From assembly GCA_947457615.1 (NCBI GenBank), contig CANGWK010000001.1, positions 1 to 64,000 of the forward strand: a DNA stretch of 64,000 bases, in the 5' to 3' direction. Shown piece by piece: positions 29,645 to 39,111 of the stretch (its first letter is position 1; every line of letters starts with the position of its first letter). The position numbers and the translations under genes were made by a program. The notes under the pieces are model-generated. The model was given only the letters and a program-made list of their open reading frames with translations, was not told the origin of the DNA and did no database searches. This DNA is from Flavobacteriaceae bacterium (GTDB taxonomy: Bacteria; Bacteroidota; Bacteroidia; Flavobacteriales; Flavobacteriaceae).

Positions 29645-31165
29645 TTATTGATGATATATTAAGGTTGTTGAGGGGTTTGGATTTACGGTAATAGTACAAG
29701 ACCCAGTCGTGCTACAACCAGAAGTAGTTTTAGCGGTTGCAGTGTAGATTTTGGTAATTGTAGGTTTAGCGTAAAGTGTTGTAGTATTAGTTCCTGTAGT
29801 ATAAGCACTAGTAGCACTTGAATTTGTATATAAACCACTTACAGGTGTCCAGGTAATTGGATTAGTTGTAACAGTTGGAAAACCAAATTGAATATTTGGT
29901 CTCTTCTTTGAAACACTACTAAAGAAAGTACCAGTTGTAAGTGAAGTTGAGTCAAAGCCTGATATTCCAACTCCAGCATCGTCTTTCATTGTATAATAAG
30001 TTGAATTTTCAGAAGTAGAAGTATATCTTGTATAAGTTCCATCCCCGTTACCTGTATTATTTGAATTATGTACAAACTCTACTATAATATTTTCTCCTGT
30101 CCATACAAATATTGTTGCTAGTGAAAAATTAACCCAGCCTGCTGCTGATGGAGTAAATGTTAACGGACCATAAACATCCGAAGTTCCTGTTTCAAAACCT
30201 GTCAACACAGTAGAATTAGTATTTTTCATTCTAATCGTTAAATCAGTACAATCGCTTGAAACAAAGTTATTAACATACAGTCCTACTGATGAAATTGTTC
30301 CTCCATTAACTAATCCAATAGCTGTTAATTCTGCTGCAGTATATATCATTTGAACCTTAGTCCCTCCATACCAGGAATTTAATGGATTTGGTCCGTAACT
30401 AAGTGGACTTATAACATTATTACTTGTTCCTATAATATTTGTTGTATTAGTAATGCTAGTTCCTCCACTTGTTGTTAAAGCTGTAATTGTTCCCTCACAA
30501 ACTGTTGCTGTTGAAGGGGTAACACTAACATTTTGAGGAGGTGTACAAGAAATACTACCATTAAAAGCAACATCATCTATCCTTACAAATCCAGTACTTG
30601 ATGCTCCGTAAAAATATATTCTATAAGTAACTGCAGAAAATGAATTTCCAGTTAATGGAATGGTTTTTGTAACATAGGTTGTTGATATTGTACCCGTAGA
30701 AAGATCAGAAACAAATGAATCTACACTTGATCTAATAGAAAAACTAGTTGCCCCACTTGTAGTTCTGCTAATTCGAAATGTAATAGAACTTAAATTTAAA
30801 TAATATCCTGAATTAGGGGTTACAGAAAACTCCTCATACATATTAGTATTAATAACAGAACCAAAGTCTCCTGTAGATGGTTTAACTGAAAATACATTAT
30901 CATCAATTGAAGATTGAGCATTTATTGTTAAAATATTTTTATTATAAGTTGAAAATGAAACATTTGAAGCCACATTGCTTGCTAATAATCTTGATGCTGG
31001 ACCAGTAGATGTTGAAAGTCCTGTAAATGTGTAGTTCCCTAATAATGTCTGCCCGTTAATTTCTTCACATACGAACACTAAAACCAATAATAAAAATATA
31101 CGAAAAAAAACCTTCTCATTTGAAAGCTTTTCATTATATCTTTTTATTTTAAATAAAGTGATCAA
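29645..31165 (-). CDS. Secreted adhesin-like protein without recognised sorting domain
   Basis: Hydrophobic N-terminus (FFRIFLLLVLVFVCEEINGQ), Thr/Ser-rich beta modules, ends PNPSTTLIYHQ. Confidence 0.75.
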   Translation of the reverse strand: MITLFKIKRYNEKLSNEKVFFRIFLLLVLVFVCEEINGQTLLGNYTFTGLSTSTGPASRLLASNVASNVSFSTYNKNILTINAQSSIDDNVFSVKPSTGDFGSVINTNMYEEFSVTPNSGYYLNLSSITFRISRTTSGATSFSIRSSVDSFVSDLSTGTISTTYVTKTIPLTGNSFSAVTYRIYFYGASSTGFVRIDDVAFNGSISCTPPQNVSVTPSTATVCEGTITALTTSGGTSITNTTNIIGTSNNVISPLSYGPNPLNSWYGGTKVQMIYTAAELTAIGLVNGGTISSVGLYVNNFVSSDCTDLTIRMKNTNSTVLTGFETGTSDVYGPLTFTPSAAGWVNFSLATIFVWTGENIIVEFVHNSNNTGNGDGTYTRYTSTSENSTYYTMKDDAGVGISGFDSTSLTTGTFFSSVSKKRPNIQFGFPTVTTNPITWTPVSGLYTNSSATSAYTTGTNTTTLYAKPTITKIYTATAKTTSGCSTTGSCTITVNPNPSTTLIYHQ

Positions 31166-31317
31166 TTAAATTTATTAATAATTTTGATGTTAATAATTGA
31201 ATTATAAATATATAATAAACAGTAAATTTGGCGCAAAATTTATGAATCAAAATTAAAAAAATAATTCTAATAATTCACATGTAAGTTACTTAATATTATC
31301 AATTGGTTTTAATAAAA

Positions 31318-31350
31318 AAAATCCGTTTTGTTTTCACAAAAACGGATTTA
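31318..31350. terminator. Terminator downstream of the YebC-family gene
   Basis: AAATCCGTTTT-gttttcac-AAAAACGGATTT perfect stem with A/T-rich flanks. Confidence 0.75.
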
Positions 31351-31368
31351 AATATATTTTATATGAAT

Positions 31369-32085
31369 CTATTCCGATTCATCCATAGTATGATAAACGT
31401 TCATCACATCATCATCTTCTTCAATCTTTTCTATTAATTTTTCTACATCTGCAATTTCTGCTTCCGTAAGTTTTTTTGTAATTTGAGGAATTCTTTCAAA
31501 CCCAGAAGATAATATTTCAATACCACGAGATTCTAATTCTTTTTGAATGGCACCAAAACTTTCAAAAGGTGCATAAATCAATATTCCATCTTCATCAGCA
31601 AAAATTTCTTCGGCTCCAAAATCAATGAATTCCAATTCCATTTCTTCGATATCGACATTAGTATTCGGAATTCGAAAATTACAAGTATGGTCAAACATAA
31701 ATTCAACCGATCCTTGTGTTCCCATAGTGCCGTTGCATTTATTGAAATAACTTCTAATATTGGCAACAGTTCTATTATTGTTATCGGTTGCTGTTTCTAT
31801 TAAAAGAGCGATTCCGTGAGGTGCATAGCCTTCAAAAAGTTGCTCTTTATAGTTGGCAGTATCTTTGTCGGTAGCTTTTTTAATGGCACGTTCAACATTT
31901 TCTTTAGGCATGTTTGCAGCCTTCGCATTCTGAATAACAGCACGTAAACGAGAGTTTGCATCCGGACTCGGACCACCTTCTTTAACTGCCATTACAATGT
32001 CTTTTCCAATTCTAGTAAACGCTTTAGCCATTGCTGACCAACGTTTCATTTTTCTGCCTTTTCTAAATTCGAATGCTCTTCCCAT
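31369..32085 (-). CDS. YebC/PmpR family transcriptional/translation regulatory protein
   Basis: MGRAFEFRKGRKMKRWSAMAKAFTRIGKDIVMAVKEGG...NMPKENVERAIKKA, GYAPHGIALLIE. Confidence 0.95.
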   Translation of the reverse strand: MGRAFEFRKGRKMKRWSAMAKAFTRIGKDIVMAVKEGGPSPDANSRLRAVIQNAKAANMPKENVERAIKKATDKDTANYKEQLFEGYAPHGIALLIETATDNNNRTVANIRSYFNKCNGTMGTQGSVEFMFDHTCNFRIPNTNVDIEEMELEFIDFGAEEIFADEDGILIYAPFESFGAIQKELESRGIEILSSGFERIPQITKKLTEAEIADVEKLIEKIEEDDDVMNVYHTMDESE

Positions 32086-32208
32086 TTCTATATAATTCTA
32101 TAACTTAACTAAATTTTTAGTGCGTAAATATACCATTTTCAAAGCTAAAAAATCTATGTTTAATGTGGATATTACCCCAAAACACGTTTAAAATAAATAG
32201 GTGATAAA

Positions 32209-33045
32209 CTATTTAGTAGGCTTTTTAATAAGCACTGAATTGTCCACAAATCGTTTCATTTCAATTTTTTGAGCACCATACAATTGAATTTCTGACTTTC
32301 CAGAAGCATCAATTATTAAAGTTTCATTTACTAAAAGATTTACTGTAGAATATGCTTCACAAGTAAGTTCTGCATTTTTAACTACTAAAGCTTTTGCTTC
32401 CAAAGAGGAATTATTATCTAATCGAACTTTCATTTGCAGAGCATCACCAGCAATTACAGCATCACTTTTTTGATATAAATCTAATGTCAAATTAGTTGTG
32501 GAAGTATTTGCTTTTAAGGAAGCATTTTTACTTAAATTGACAATGGTGTTTTCTCCTTTTGTAGTAACCTCTCCTTTAGATTTATCATCCATAATAAGAG
32601 AAAAATTCTTCGATTTAGAACTTAATACTAATTTAGAGTAATCATAACTTTTAAATGTAATGTTGTCCAATTCAATATCTGCAATAGCACTTACTGTAGA
32701 TTCGTTTCTAGAAACAACTTGGTTAAAATCGCTGGTGTATGTAACTCTAATACTAAGTTTTTTAAATCCAGAAATACTTTTTAGGGTTGATAATCTTAAG
32801 GTAGACCCATTAATTTTAGCATCAATAGCTTCGTGCAAATTATCATCGGCTTCAATTTCTAATCCGCATTCAGATCCTTTTACTAAAAAAACTTCCAAAT
32901 TATCATTAACTTCTAAGGATAGGAAATTCTCGATTTTTTTAATCTCTGTAGTAACAATTTTAGATCCTTTAATTTTATCTTTCTTCTGCGAATAAGTAAT
33001 TGTAGTGAAGATAAAAAGTGCAATTAAGAGTATGTTTTTTTTCAT
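32209..33045 (-). CDS. GIN domain (DUF2807) putative autotransporter-adhesin-like protein
   Basis: Signal peptide; repeated short beta-strand pattern typical of GIN domains (FKKLSIRVTYTSDFNQVVSRNESTV...LDNITFKSYDYSKLVL). Confidence 0.7.
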   Translation of the reverse strand: MKKNILLIALFIFTTITYSQKKDKIKGSKIVTTEIKKIENFLSLEVNDNLEVFLVKGSECGLEIEADDNLHEAIDAKINGSTLRLSTLKSISGFKKLSIRVTYTSDFNQVVSRNESTVSAIADIELDNITFKSYDYSKLVLSSKSKNFSLIMDDKSKGEVTTKGENTIVNLSKNASLKANTSTTNLTLDLYQKSDAVIAGDALQMKVRLDNNSSLEAKALVVKNAELTCEAYSTVNLLVNETLIIDASGKSEIQLYGAQKIEMKRFVDNSVLIKKPTK

Positions 33046-33101
33046 TTTATGTTAAAATTTAGTACACAAATTTAAAAAAAATATTGATTTAATAACTATT
33101 T

Positions 33102-33557
33102 TTAATGTTTTAATCGAATGCTCCATTCAAAATCCATTTCCGAAACAATAGCACCTTCTTCATCAACACCAATAGATTTCAAACAAAGAGTTTGTCCCAC
33201 AGTTGAAACAATAGCTTTTTGAATAGCTTCATTAATTAATTCGCCATCCGAACAAGTAAAAATAATTTGACCTCTAGCTTTTTTTGTAAAATTTCCATTA
33301 ATGTTTGTAACCAACATGGAAATGTTTTTTTTACTTTTCTTAATTTGATACATAACTAAGGCGCCAGTAGTAAGTTCGGCAGCCATCGCTTGTACTGCAA
33401 AATAAATCGAATTAAATGGATTTTGATTTAACCATCGTTGCTTAATCTTAGTTTCGCAAATCCTTGTATTTATTGACTTAACTCTTACTCCACACAAAAA
33501 AGCGGAGGGAAGTTTAAAAAACAAATAGAAGTTTAATTTATTAGGTGAAAATTTCAT
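33102..33557 (-). CDS. DUF4442 / hotdog-fold thioesterase-like protein
   Basis: LPSAFLCGVRVKSI, NPFNSIYFAVQAMAAELTTGALVMY. Confidence 0.8.
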   Translation of the reverse strand: MKFSPNKLNFYLFFKLPSAFLCGVRVKSINTRICETKIKQRWLNQNPFNSIYFAVQAMAAELTTGALVMYQIKKSKKNISMLVTNINGNFTKKARGQIIFTCSDGELINEAIQKAIVSTVGQTLCLKSIGVDEEGAIVSEMDFEWSIRLKH

Positions 33558-33673
33558 TATTTAATGATTTCTTGTAAATATACAAAAATATTGAACAGGT
33601 TAATTTTCTTACCTTTAGTTAAGTTATTGTTAAATAATAGTACTTTGTATTGCATAATACCTTTTTAAGGTTG

Positions 33674-33681
33674 TATCTTTG
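33674..33681 (+). promoter_or_regulatory. Bacteroidota promoter (-7 TATCTTTG, upstream TTG) for the padR-pspC operon
   Basis: TAnnTTTG with TTG 21 nt upstream. Confidence 0.6.
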
Positions 33682-33767
33682 CATAAGAAATTAATAGACT
33701 TTATTTTTAGAGTTTTAAAAAAAGTAGATTTTAAAAAAGCATAGTAATATTTGAAATAAAAGAAATA

Positions 33768-34106
33768 ATGAACATTGAAAACACAAAGGCTCAAATGAGA
33801 AAAGGAGTTTTAGAGTTTTGTATCTTATCTGTTTTGAAAGAAAAAGAAGCCTACACATCAGAAATTTTAGATACATTAAAAAACGCAAAACTTCTAGTAG
33901 TAGAGGGAACAGTTTATCCACTGCTTACAAGACTAAAAAACGACGGTTTACTCAATTATCGTTGGGAAGAATCTACCTCAGGACCTCCAAGGAAGTATTA
34001 TGAATTAACCGAATTAGGAAAAACATTTTTAAACGAATTAAACAGCACATGGACTGAATTATCCGATGCTGTAAACATAATAACCAATCAAAAACAACAA
34101 TTATGA
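33768..34106 (+). CDS. PadR family transcriptional regulator
   Basis: MRKGVLEFCILSVLKEKEAYTSEIL, VVEGTVYPLLTRLKNDGLLNYRWEES..GPPRKYYELTELG. Confidence 0.94.
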   Translation: MNIENTKAQMRKGVLEFCILSVLKEKEAYTSEILDTLKNAKLLVVEGTVYPLLTRLKNDGLLNYRWEESTSGPPRKYYELTELGKTFLNELNSTWTELSDAVNIITNQKQQL

Positions 34107-35815
34107 ACAAAACAGTAAATATTAATATAGGTGGTTTATTTTTTCATATTGACGAAGATGCGTACCAAAAATTATCTAATTATTTTGAGGCCATAAAACG
34201 TTCTCTTTCAAATTCTTCTGGAAAGGATGAAATTATGAAAGATATTGAAATGCGTGTTGCCGAACTTTTTACCGAAAAACAAAAAAGTGATAAACATGTA
34301 ATTAATACAAACGATGTTGACGAAGTTGTAAGAGTAATGGGGCAACCCGAAGATTATATTATAGACAATGACGCAGAAGAAAAAACATCTTTTACATTTG
34401 TATCATCCGGAAGTAAAAAATTGTATCGTGATGATGACCGCGGCATTATAGGAGGAGTTTGTTCGGGACTTGGACATTATTTTGGGATAGAATCTGTATG
34501 GATTAAACTATTATTTTTAGTGCTATTTTTCGGTTTTGGTTCTGGATTAATTGCTTATTTAGTGTTATGGATTGCAATGCCAAAAGCTGTTACAACATCC
34601 GAAAAATTAGAGATGAGGGGAGAACCAGTAACTATATCGTCTATCGAAAAAAAAGTAAGATCAGAATTTGATTCTGTTTCTGATAAATTAAAAAATGCAA
34701 ATTATGATGAATTAGGCAATCGAATAAAAAATGGAGCTGAATCAGTTGGAAGTAAATTAGGAGATTTTTTAACTTCAGTTTTTCAAATATTTGCTAAAGC
34801 GATAGGTGTTTTTATTTTGATTTTTTCATCACTAGCACTTTTAGGAATATTCGCTATTTCTATGGTAGCGCTATTCTCTAGTTCTTTGCCTACAACCTAT
34901 TTAATTAATCACTTTAGAACACCTCTTGGATTAGAAACGCCACTTTGGATTCAGGGCTTATTGTTTCTATTAACTTTCGGAATTCCATTCTTCTTCTTAC
35001 TTATTTTGGGATTAAAATTAGTAATTAAAAATTATAAATCAATTGGTACGATAGCAAAATATACTTTATTAGCAGTTTGGATTATTGCTGTAGGTATATT
35101 TATTACAGTTGGAATAAATAAATTTACTCAAATAGCTTCAGAAGGCAAAGTGGTTGAAAAAGAGGTTATTAATATTCTACCCACAGACACCTTAACTGTC
35201 AGTTTTAAAAACAACACTTTTTATGATAAGGAAATTAGTAATCTTACCGATTTTAAATTAACTCAAGACGAAACTAATCAGGATATAATTTATTCGAATA
35301 ATGTTTCGATTAAAGTTATGAAAACAGATGAAAAATTACCTTATTTACATATAGAAAAAATAGCATATAGTAAATCGATTCCAGAAGCTAAAATACAAGC
35401 AAAAAAGATTAAATATAGCTTTAAAACAAAAGGTAATCAGTTAATTTTGGATAATTACTTATTATATGAAGTAGCTTCAATGTTTCGAAGTCAAAAAGTA
35501 GAATTGTTCTTATATTTACCTAAAGGAACCATATTAAAAATGGAGGAGAGTGTTCGCGATTTTGATGAATCTGATAATGACTTTTTTAATTTACATTTCA
35601 GCGATAAAAATTACATATATAGAGTAGAGGATTCTAAAATTAAATGTATGAATTGTCCCGAAAATGAAAATGAATACAATGATGTGGATTCGGATGCGAT
35701 CGACTCTGTTAAAACTGTTACAATAAATGGTAAAGAAATATTAAGAGTAGAGTCTACTTCCAAAACTTATGGAAGCGAACCTAAAAAAGTCGGAGTACTA
35801 ATTAAAACTAAATAA
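34103..35815 (+). CDS. PspC domain-containing membrane protein
   Basis: KKLYRDDDRGIIGGVCSGLGHYFGIESVWIKLLFLVLFFGFGSGLIAYLVLWIAMP; overlaps padR by 4 bp. Confidence 0.93.
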   Translation: MNKTVNINIGGLFFHIDEDAYQKLSNYFEAIKRSLSNSSGKDEIMKDIEMRVAELFTEKQKSDKHVINTNDVDEVVRVMGQPEDYIIDNDAEEKTSFTFVSSGSKKLYRDDDRGIIGGVCSGLGHYFGIESVWIKLLFLVLFFGFGSGLIAYLVLWIAMPKAVTTSEKLEMRGEPVTISSIEKKVRSEFDSVSDKLKNANYDELGNRIKNGAESVGSKLGDFLTSVFQIFAKAIGVFILIFSSLALLGIFAISMVALFSSSLPTTYLINHFRTPLGLETPLWIQGLLFLLTFGIPFFFLLILGLKLVIKNYKSIGTIAKYTLLAVWIIAVGIFITVGINKFTQIASEGKVVEKEVINILPTDTLTVSFKNNTFYDKEISNLTDFKLTQDETNQDIIYSNNVSIKVMKTDEKLPYLHIEKIAYSKSIPEAKIQAKKIKYSFKTKGNQLILDNYLLYEVASMFRSQKVELFLYLPKGTILKMEESVRDFDESDNDFFNLHFSDKNYIYRVEDSKIKCMNCPENENEYNDVDSDAIDSVKTVTINGKEILRVESTSKTYGSEPKKVGVLIKTK

Positions 35816-35817
35816 TC

Positions 35818-35886
35818 ATGGTGAAATTAATAATCATTTGTACTAAATTTTTAATAGCATTGACAGTAGCACTATTATTTAATTAA
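35818..35886 (+). pseudogene. 22-codon ORF resembling the signal-peptide stub of a lost third gene of the padR-pspC operon
   Basis: MVKLIIICTKFLIALTVALLFN* starts 2 bp after the pspC stop; reads like a lipoprotein signal h-region and stops at the expected lipobox. Confidence 0.4.
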
Positions 35887-35893
35887 TAAAGAA

Positions 35894-36640
35894 CTAGTAT
35901 TTTCCGTTTAATAGTTCGCCACCAATATTTGATTTGGCTTGAATTCCTAATTTTTTCATCATTTCATAAGTTGTGCAAACAGCAGCAGAAGTTACAGGGA
36001 TGCCACATTCTGCTTGAATTAAATCGATTGCTTCTAAGGAAGGCATTTGTACACATGCTGAAGCGACTAAAACATCCACATCGGTTAAATCTAGTTGTTT
36101 GTATATTTCCAATAAATTCAAAGGGTTTTGTGCTGCCACTTCTAAATTATCTGGAATTTCTAAGGCGATACTTTGTTTTACTTTGATCCCTTGGTGTTCT
36201 ATGTAATCTACAACCATATCAGTTAGAGGCCTCATGTAAGGAGTAATTATAGAGACTTGTTTTGCACCTAGTATTTTTAACCCATTGATTAAAGCACCAG
36301 CCGAAGTTACAATTGGAGTAGGATAGTCGTTGGCAACTGTTTCTTGGTGTAAATTCACTTCCGAAACGCAATGGTAACCGCGTCCCATACTCATAATGGC
36401 AACCAAACAAGCATACCCCATAACATCTACATGAGCATCTGAAAGTTCTTGGGCACATTTTAAACTCATGGCATCCATAGCTTCCAGTTCTTCTTTGGTT
36501 ACTTTCTTCATTCGCATTCTACTGCTATGGAATGTAAAACGTTCTGGCAAAATGGTTTCTCTTGCTCTAAATATCGCTGGTATTTCAGTTTCCATCGTCA
36601 CATTGGAAGAGGGAACTATTTGTCCTATTCTGTATTTCAT
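35894..36640 (-). CDS. Maleate cis-trans isomerase / Asp-Glu racemase family
   Basis: MKYRIGQIVPSSNVTMETEIPAIF, two Cys motifs GYACLVAIM and VASACVQMPSL. Confidence 0.82.
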   Translation of the reverse strand: MKYRIGQIVPSSNVTMETEIPAIFRARETILPERFTFHSSRMRMKKVTKEELEAMDAMSLKCAQELSDAHVDVMGYACLVAIMSMGRGYHCVSEVNLHQETVANDYPTPIVTSAGALINGLKILGAKQVSIITPYMRPLTDMVVDYIEHQGIKVKQSIALEIPDNLEVAAQNPLNLLEIYKQLDLTDVDVLVASACVQMPSLEAIDLIQAECGIPVTSAAVCTTYEMMKKLGIQAKSNIGGELLNGKY

Positions 36641-36774
36641 TTTATTTATTTTTGGAACGCGGATGAAACGGAATGCATGAGCAAACGCGAATAAACGCAG
36701 ATTTTATTTAGGAACAAAGATTAATGAAATCTGAAAAATTCATTAGATTTCTATAATATGTATCTATCTTTTAA

Positions 36775-37683
36775 TTAAAATTCTTTAACTGTATTAACAA
36801 TCGTTCCAATTCCTTCTACGGTTGCTTCAATAACATCACCATCGCCTAACCATTCTTGTGGATTTCTTCCTGCTCCAACGCCTGACGGAGTTCCTGTGGC
36901 AATGATATCACCTGGTTCTAAAGTAAAGACAATGCTTAAATCTTCAATTAAATCATTGATATTGAAAAGTAGGAATTTGGTATTAGAATTTTGCTTTTCT
37001 ACTCCGTTTACTTTTAAAGATAAATTCAAATTGTGCGGATTTTCTATTTCGTCTTTGGTTACTAAAATTGGTCCCATTGGTGCAAAAGTATCTTGCCCTT
37101 TAGAAACAATCCATTGTCCTTCTCGACGGCAGTCTCTTGCAGAAATATCATTAATAACTGTATACCCAAAAACATAATCCATGGCATTGGCATTAGGAAC
37201 GTATTTTCCTTTTTTGCCAATAACTACTGCCAATTCCACTTCCCAGTCCAATTGTGATGTTAGTTTTGTATTTTTAATAATGTTTGTATTAGTTGCTGTA
37301 ACCGTAGTTGGAGGTTTAGAAAAGATAATAGGTTTTTGTGGTAATTTGCCTGTTGTATCTAATGTTCTTGCGCTTTCCGCAACGTGTTCGGTATAGTTTA
37401 ATCCTATGCCGATGATGTTTTTTCTTGGTTTTTCAATAGGAGCGAGGATGGTAATTTCGTCCATATTATACGATATTTCTTCAAAGAAATTTTCTGTAGT
37501 TTCATTAACCATTTCGGTGATTTCTTGAATGATTTCAAATCCAAGGTCAATTAAATCCAACATATCGTTTGGTAATGGAAAATTGGATATTTCTCCAAAA
37601 TCTTCCATATCAATAACTTGATTGTTGTGGATAAATCCCAAACGAGGTTCGGTGTCAGCAGTTTTGTATGTAAGTAGTTTCAT
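36775..37683 (-). CDS. Fumarylacetoacetate hydrolase family protein (candidate maleyl-/fumarylpyruvate hydrolase)
   Basis: IGIGLNYTEHVAES, PIIFSKPPTTVT, DWEVELAVVIGKKGK, GDIIATGTPSGVGAGR. Confidence 0.9.
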   Translation of the reverse strand: MKLLTYKTADTEPRLGFIHNNQVIDMEDFGEISNFPLPNDMLDLIDLGFEIIQEITEMVNETTENFFEEISYNMDEITILAPIEKPRKNIIGIGLNYTEHVAESARTLDTTGKLPQKPIIFSKPPTTVTATNTNIIKNTKLTSQLDWEVELAVVIGKKGKYVPNANAMDYVFGYTVINDISARDCRREGQWIVSKGQDTFAPMGPILVTKDEIENPHNLNLSLKVNGVEKQNSNTKFLLFNINDLIEDLSIVFTLEPGDIIATGTPSGVGAGRNPQEWLGDGDVIEATVEGIGTIVNTVKEF

Positions 37684-37699
37684 TTTTTTTTTTAAGTTT

Positions 37700-37891
37700 C
37701 TAAGTTGCTAAGGAACTAAGCTTTTTTTTTATTAATTTATAAAACGCAAATAGCAATAATACGGACCAAAAGCAAATATTTACATAGCCAATTATAACTG
37801 CCATTTTATCTGTCTTTTGTACTAAATAAGTGCCCATCATAATAAAACCAATAGGTCCAATAAAAGCTTTAATTAATTTTAATTTATTCAT
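37700..37891 (-). CDS. Small membrane protein (63 aa)
   Basis: Two hydrophobic segments (AFIGPIGFIMMGTYLV, IIGYVNICFWSVLLLFAFYKLI); co-directional. Confidence 0.6.
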   Translation of the reverse strand: MNKLKLIKAFIGPIGFIMMGTYLVQKTDKMAVIIGYVNICFWSVLLLFAFYKLIKKKLSSLAT

Positions 37892-37927
37892 TATTGTTTT
37901 TTTTAAAGTTCTCGAAGAGGCGATTAA

Positions 37928-39100
37928 TTAATTTTCTATTTTAAGTGTTATAATTTGATTGTCTTTAGATTTTACTTCCATTTCATAAGAAGTCAAGTTT
38001 TCTAATTCCTTTTTTATCTGAAGAATATCACAAAAATCCATTTCAGAAAATCTGTAATTAGCAATTCGAATAATTTCGTCTCCATAATGTAATTGCTCAA
38101 GTAAATTTTTATCCCAAACAAACCCAATAGCAAATTTATTATTTACTATTGTAGGGGTAAATACCGGAGGTCTTTCATTAAAAGTTATTTTTTTATCGCT
38201 TTCAAAATAAAAATTTTCATTTTTAAAATCAAGAATGATTGATCCATACTTCAGCAAATCAAATCCTAATCTTGAATTATTGTCATCGGTAGTGTTGAAA
38301 ATCAGGTTTTCGAATGTAGTGCCATTAATTTGAATTCCTTTAGTTTTTAAAAGCACTTGCTCTTTCATAGGTGTTGAACCAAATAACCCAATAGTTCCAC
38401 TACCACTGCTTCTAGATAATTCTTCAAATATGTTTTCTTTAGAAAAAATTCCGTAAGCTCTATTTGACATTTCATAAAAACCATCCATTCCGGTATCTAT
38501 TAGAAGTTCTTCGGTAGCTTTCTTTTTATCATTATCGAAACTGATTTTAATGTATGGCGCATTTTGCGACCCAACAAGTTTCATTTTTTTTGGTTTTGTA
38601 CTTTTTTCTAGTTTTTTAATATTATCGGTAATAATGATTTTTTTGTTTTCCATATCTATTTTAAGAATTGAATTCTTAAAAAAATTACTTCCAATAAATC
38701 CATCAAATTTATAGCACTTTAAAATAAAGTGATTTTCCAAATCAGTTATTAATACAAGGTTATCTTTTCGTTCAATTGAACCTAAAGTTATGGAAGGAAT
38801 CAAAACGGTTTCCATAGTGCTTGATTGATTATTTGCATCCTGAATCTTTGCTGAATTAGAAGCATTAATATTCAATTCATTTAATATACGTTTAGAAACC
38901 AAATTAGGCGCACCCGTATCCAATAAGAACTTATAACTTTTTCCATTAATAGTTACTGGGATAATAATTTTATCTTGTACAAGTTCAAATGTAATTTCTT
39001 CATAATAGTCATTTTGAACAATTGTACCATTATCAAAATCTTGTGAAAACAAATTAGTTATTATAAAAAAGAATATCCAAATATATTGTAGTCGAAACAT
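37928..39100 (-). CDS. Aspartyl protease family protein with two DTG motifs and C-terminal PDZ-like region
   Basis: KFLLDTGAPNLVS and ELLIDTGMDGFYE; C-terminal LLEQLHYGDEIIRIANYRF PDZ-like. Confidence 0.8.
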   Translation of the reverse strand: MFRLQYIWIFFFIITNLFSQDFDNGTIVQNDYYEEITFELVQDKIIIPVTINGKSYKFLLDTGAPNLVSKRILNELNINASNSAKIQDANNQSSTMETVLIPSITLGSIERKDNLVLITDLENHFILKCYKFDGFIGSNFFKNSILKIDMENKKIIITDNIKKLEKSTKPKKMKLVGSQNAPYIKISFDNDKKKATEELLIDTGMDGFYEMSNRAYGIFSKENIFEELSRSSGSGTIGLFGSTPMKEQVLLKTKGIQINGTTFENLIFNTTDDNNSRLGFDLLKYGSIILDFKNENFYFESDKKITFNERPPVFTPTIVNNKFAIGFVWDKNLLEQLHYGDEIIRIANYRFSEMDFCDILQIKKELENLTSYEMEVKSKDNQIITLKIEN

Positions 39101-39111
39101 TTTAAAGTTTA

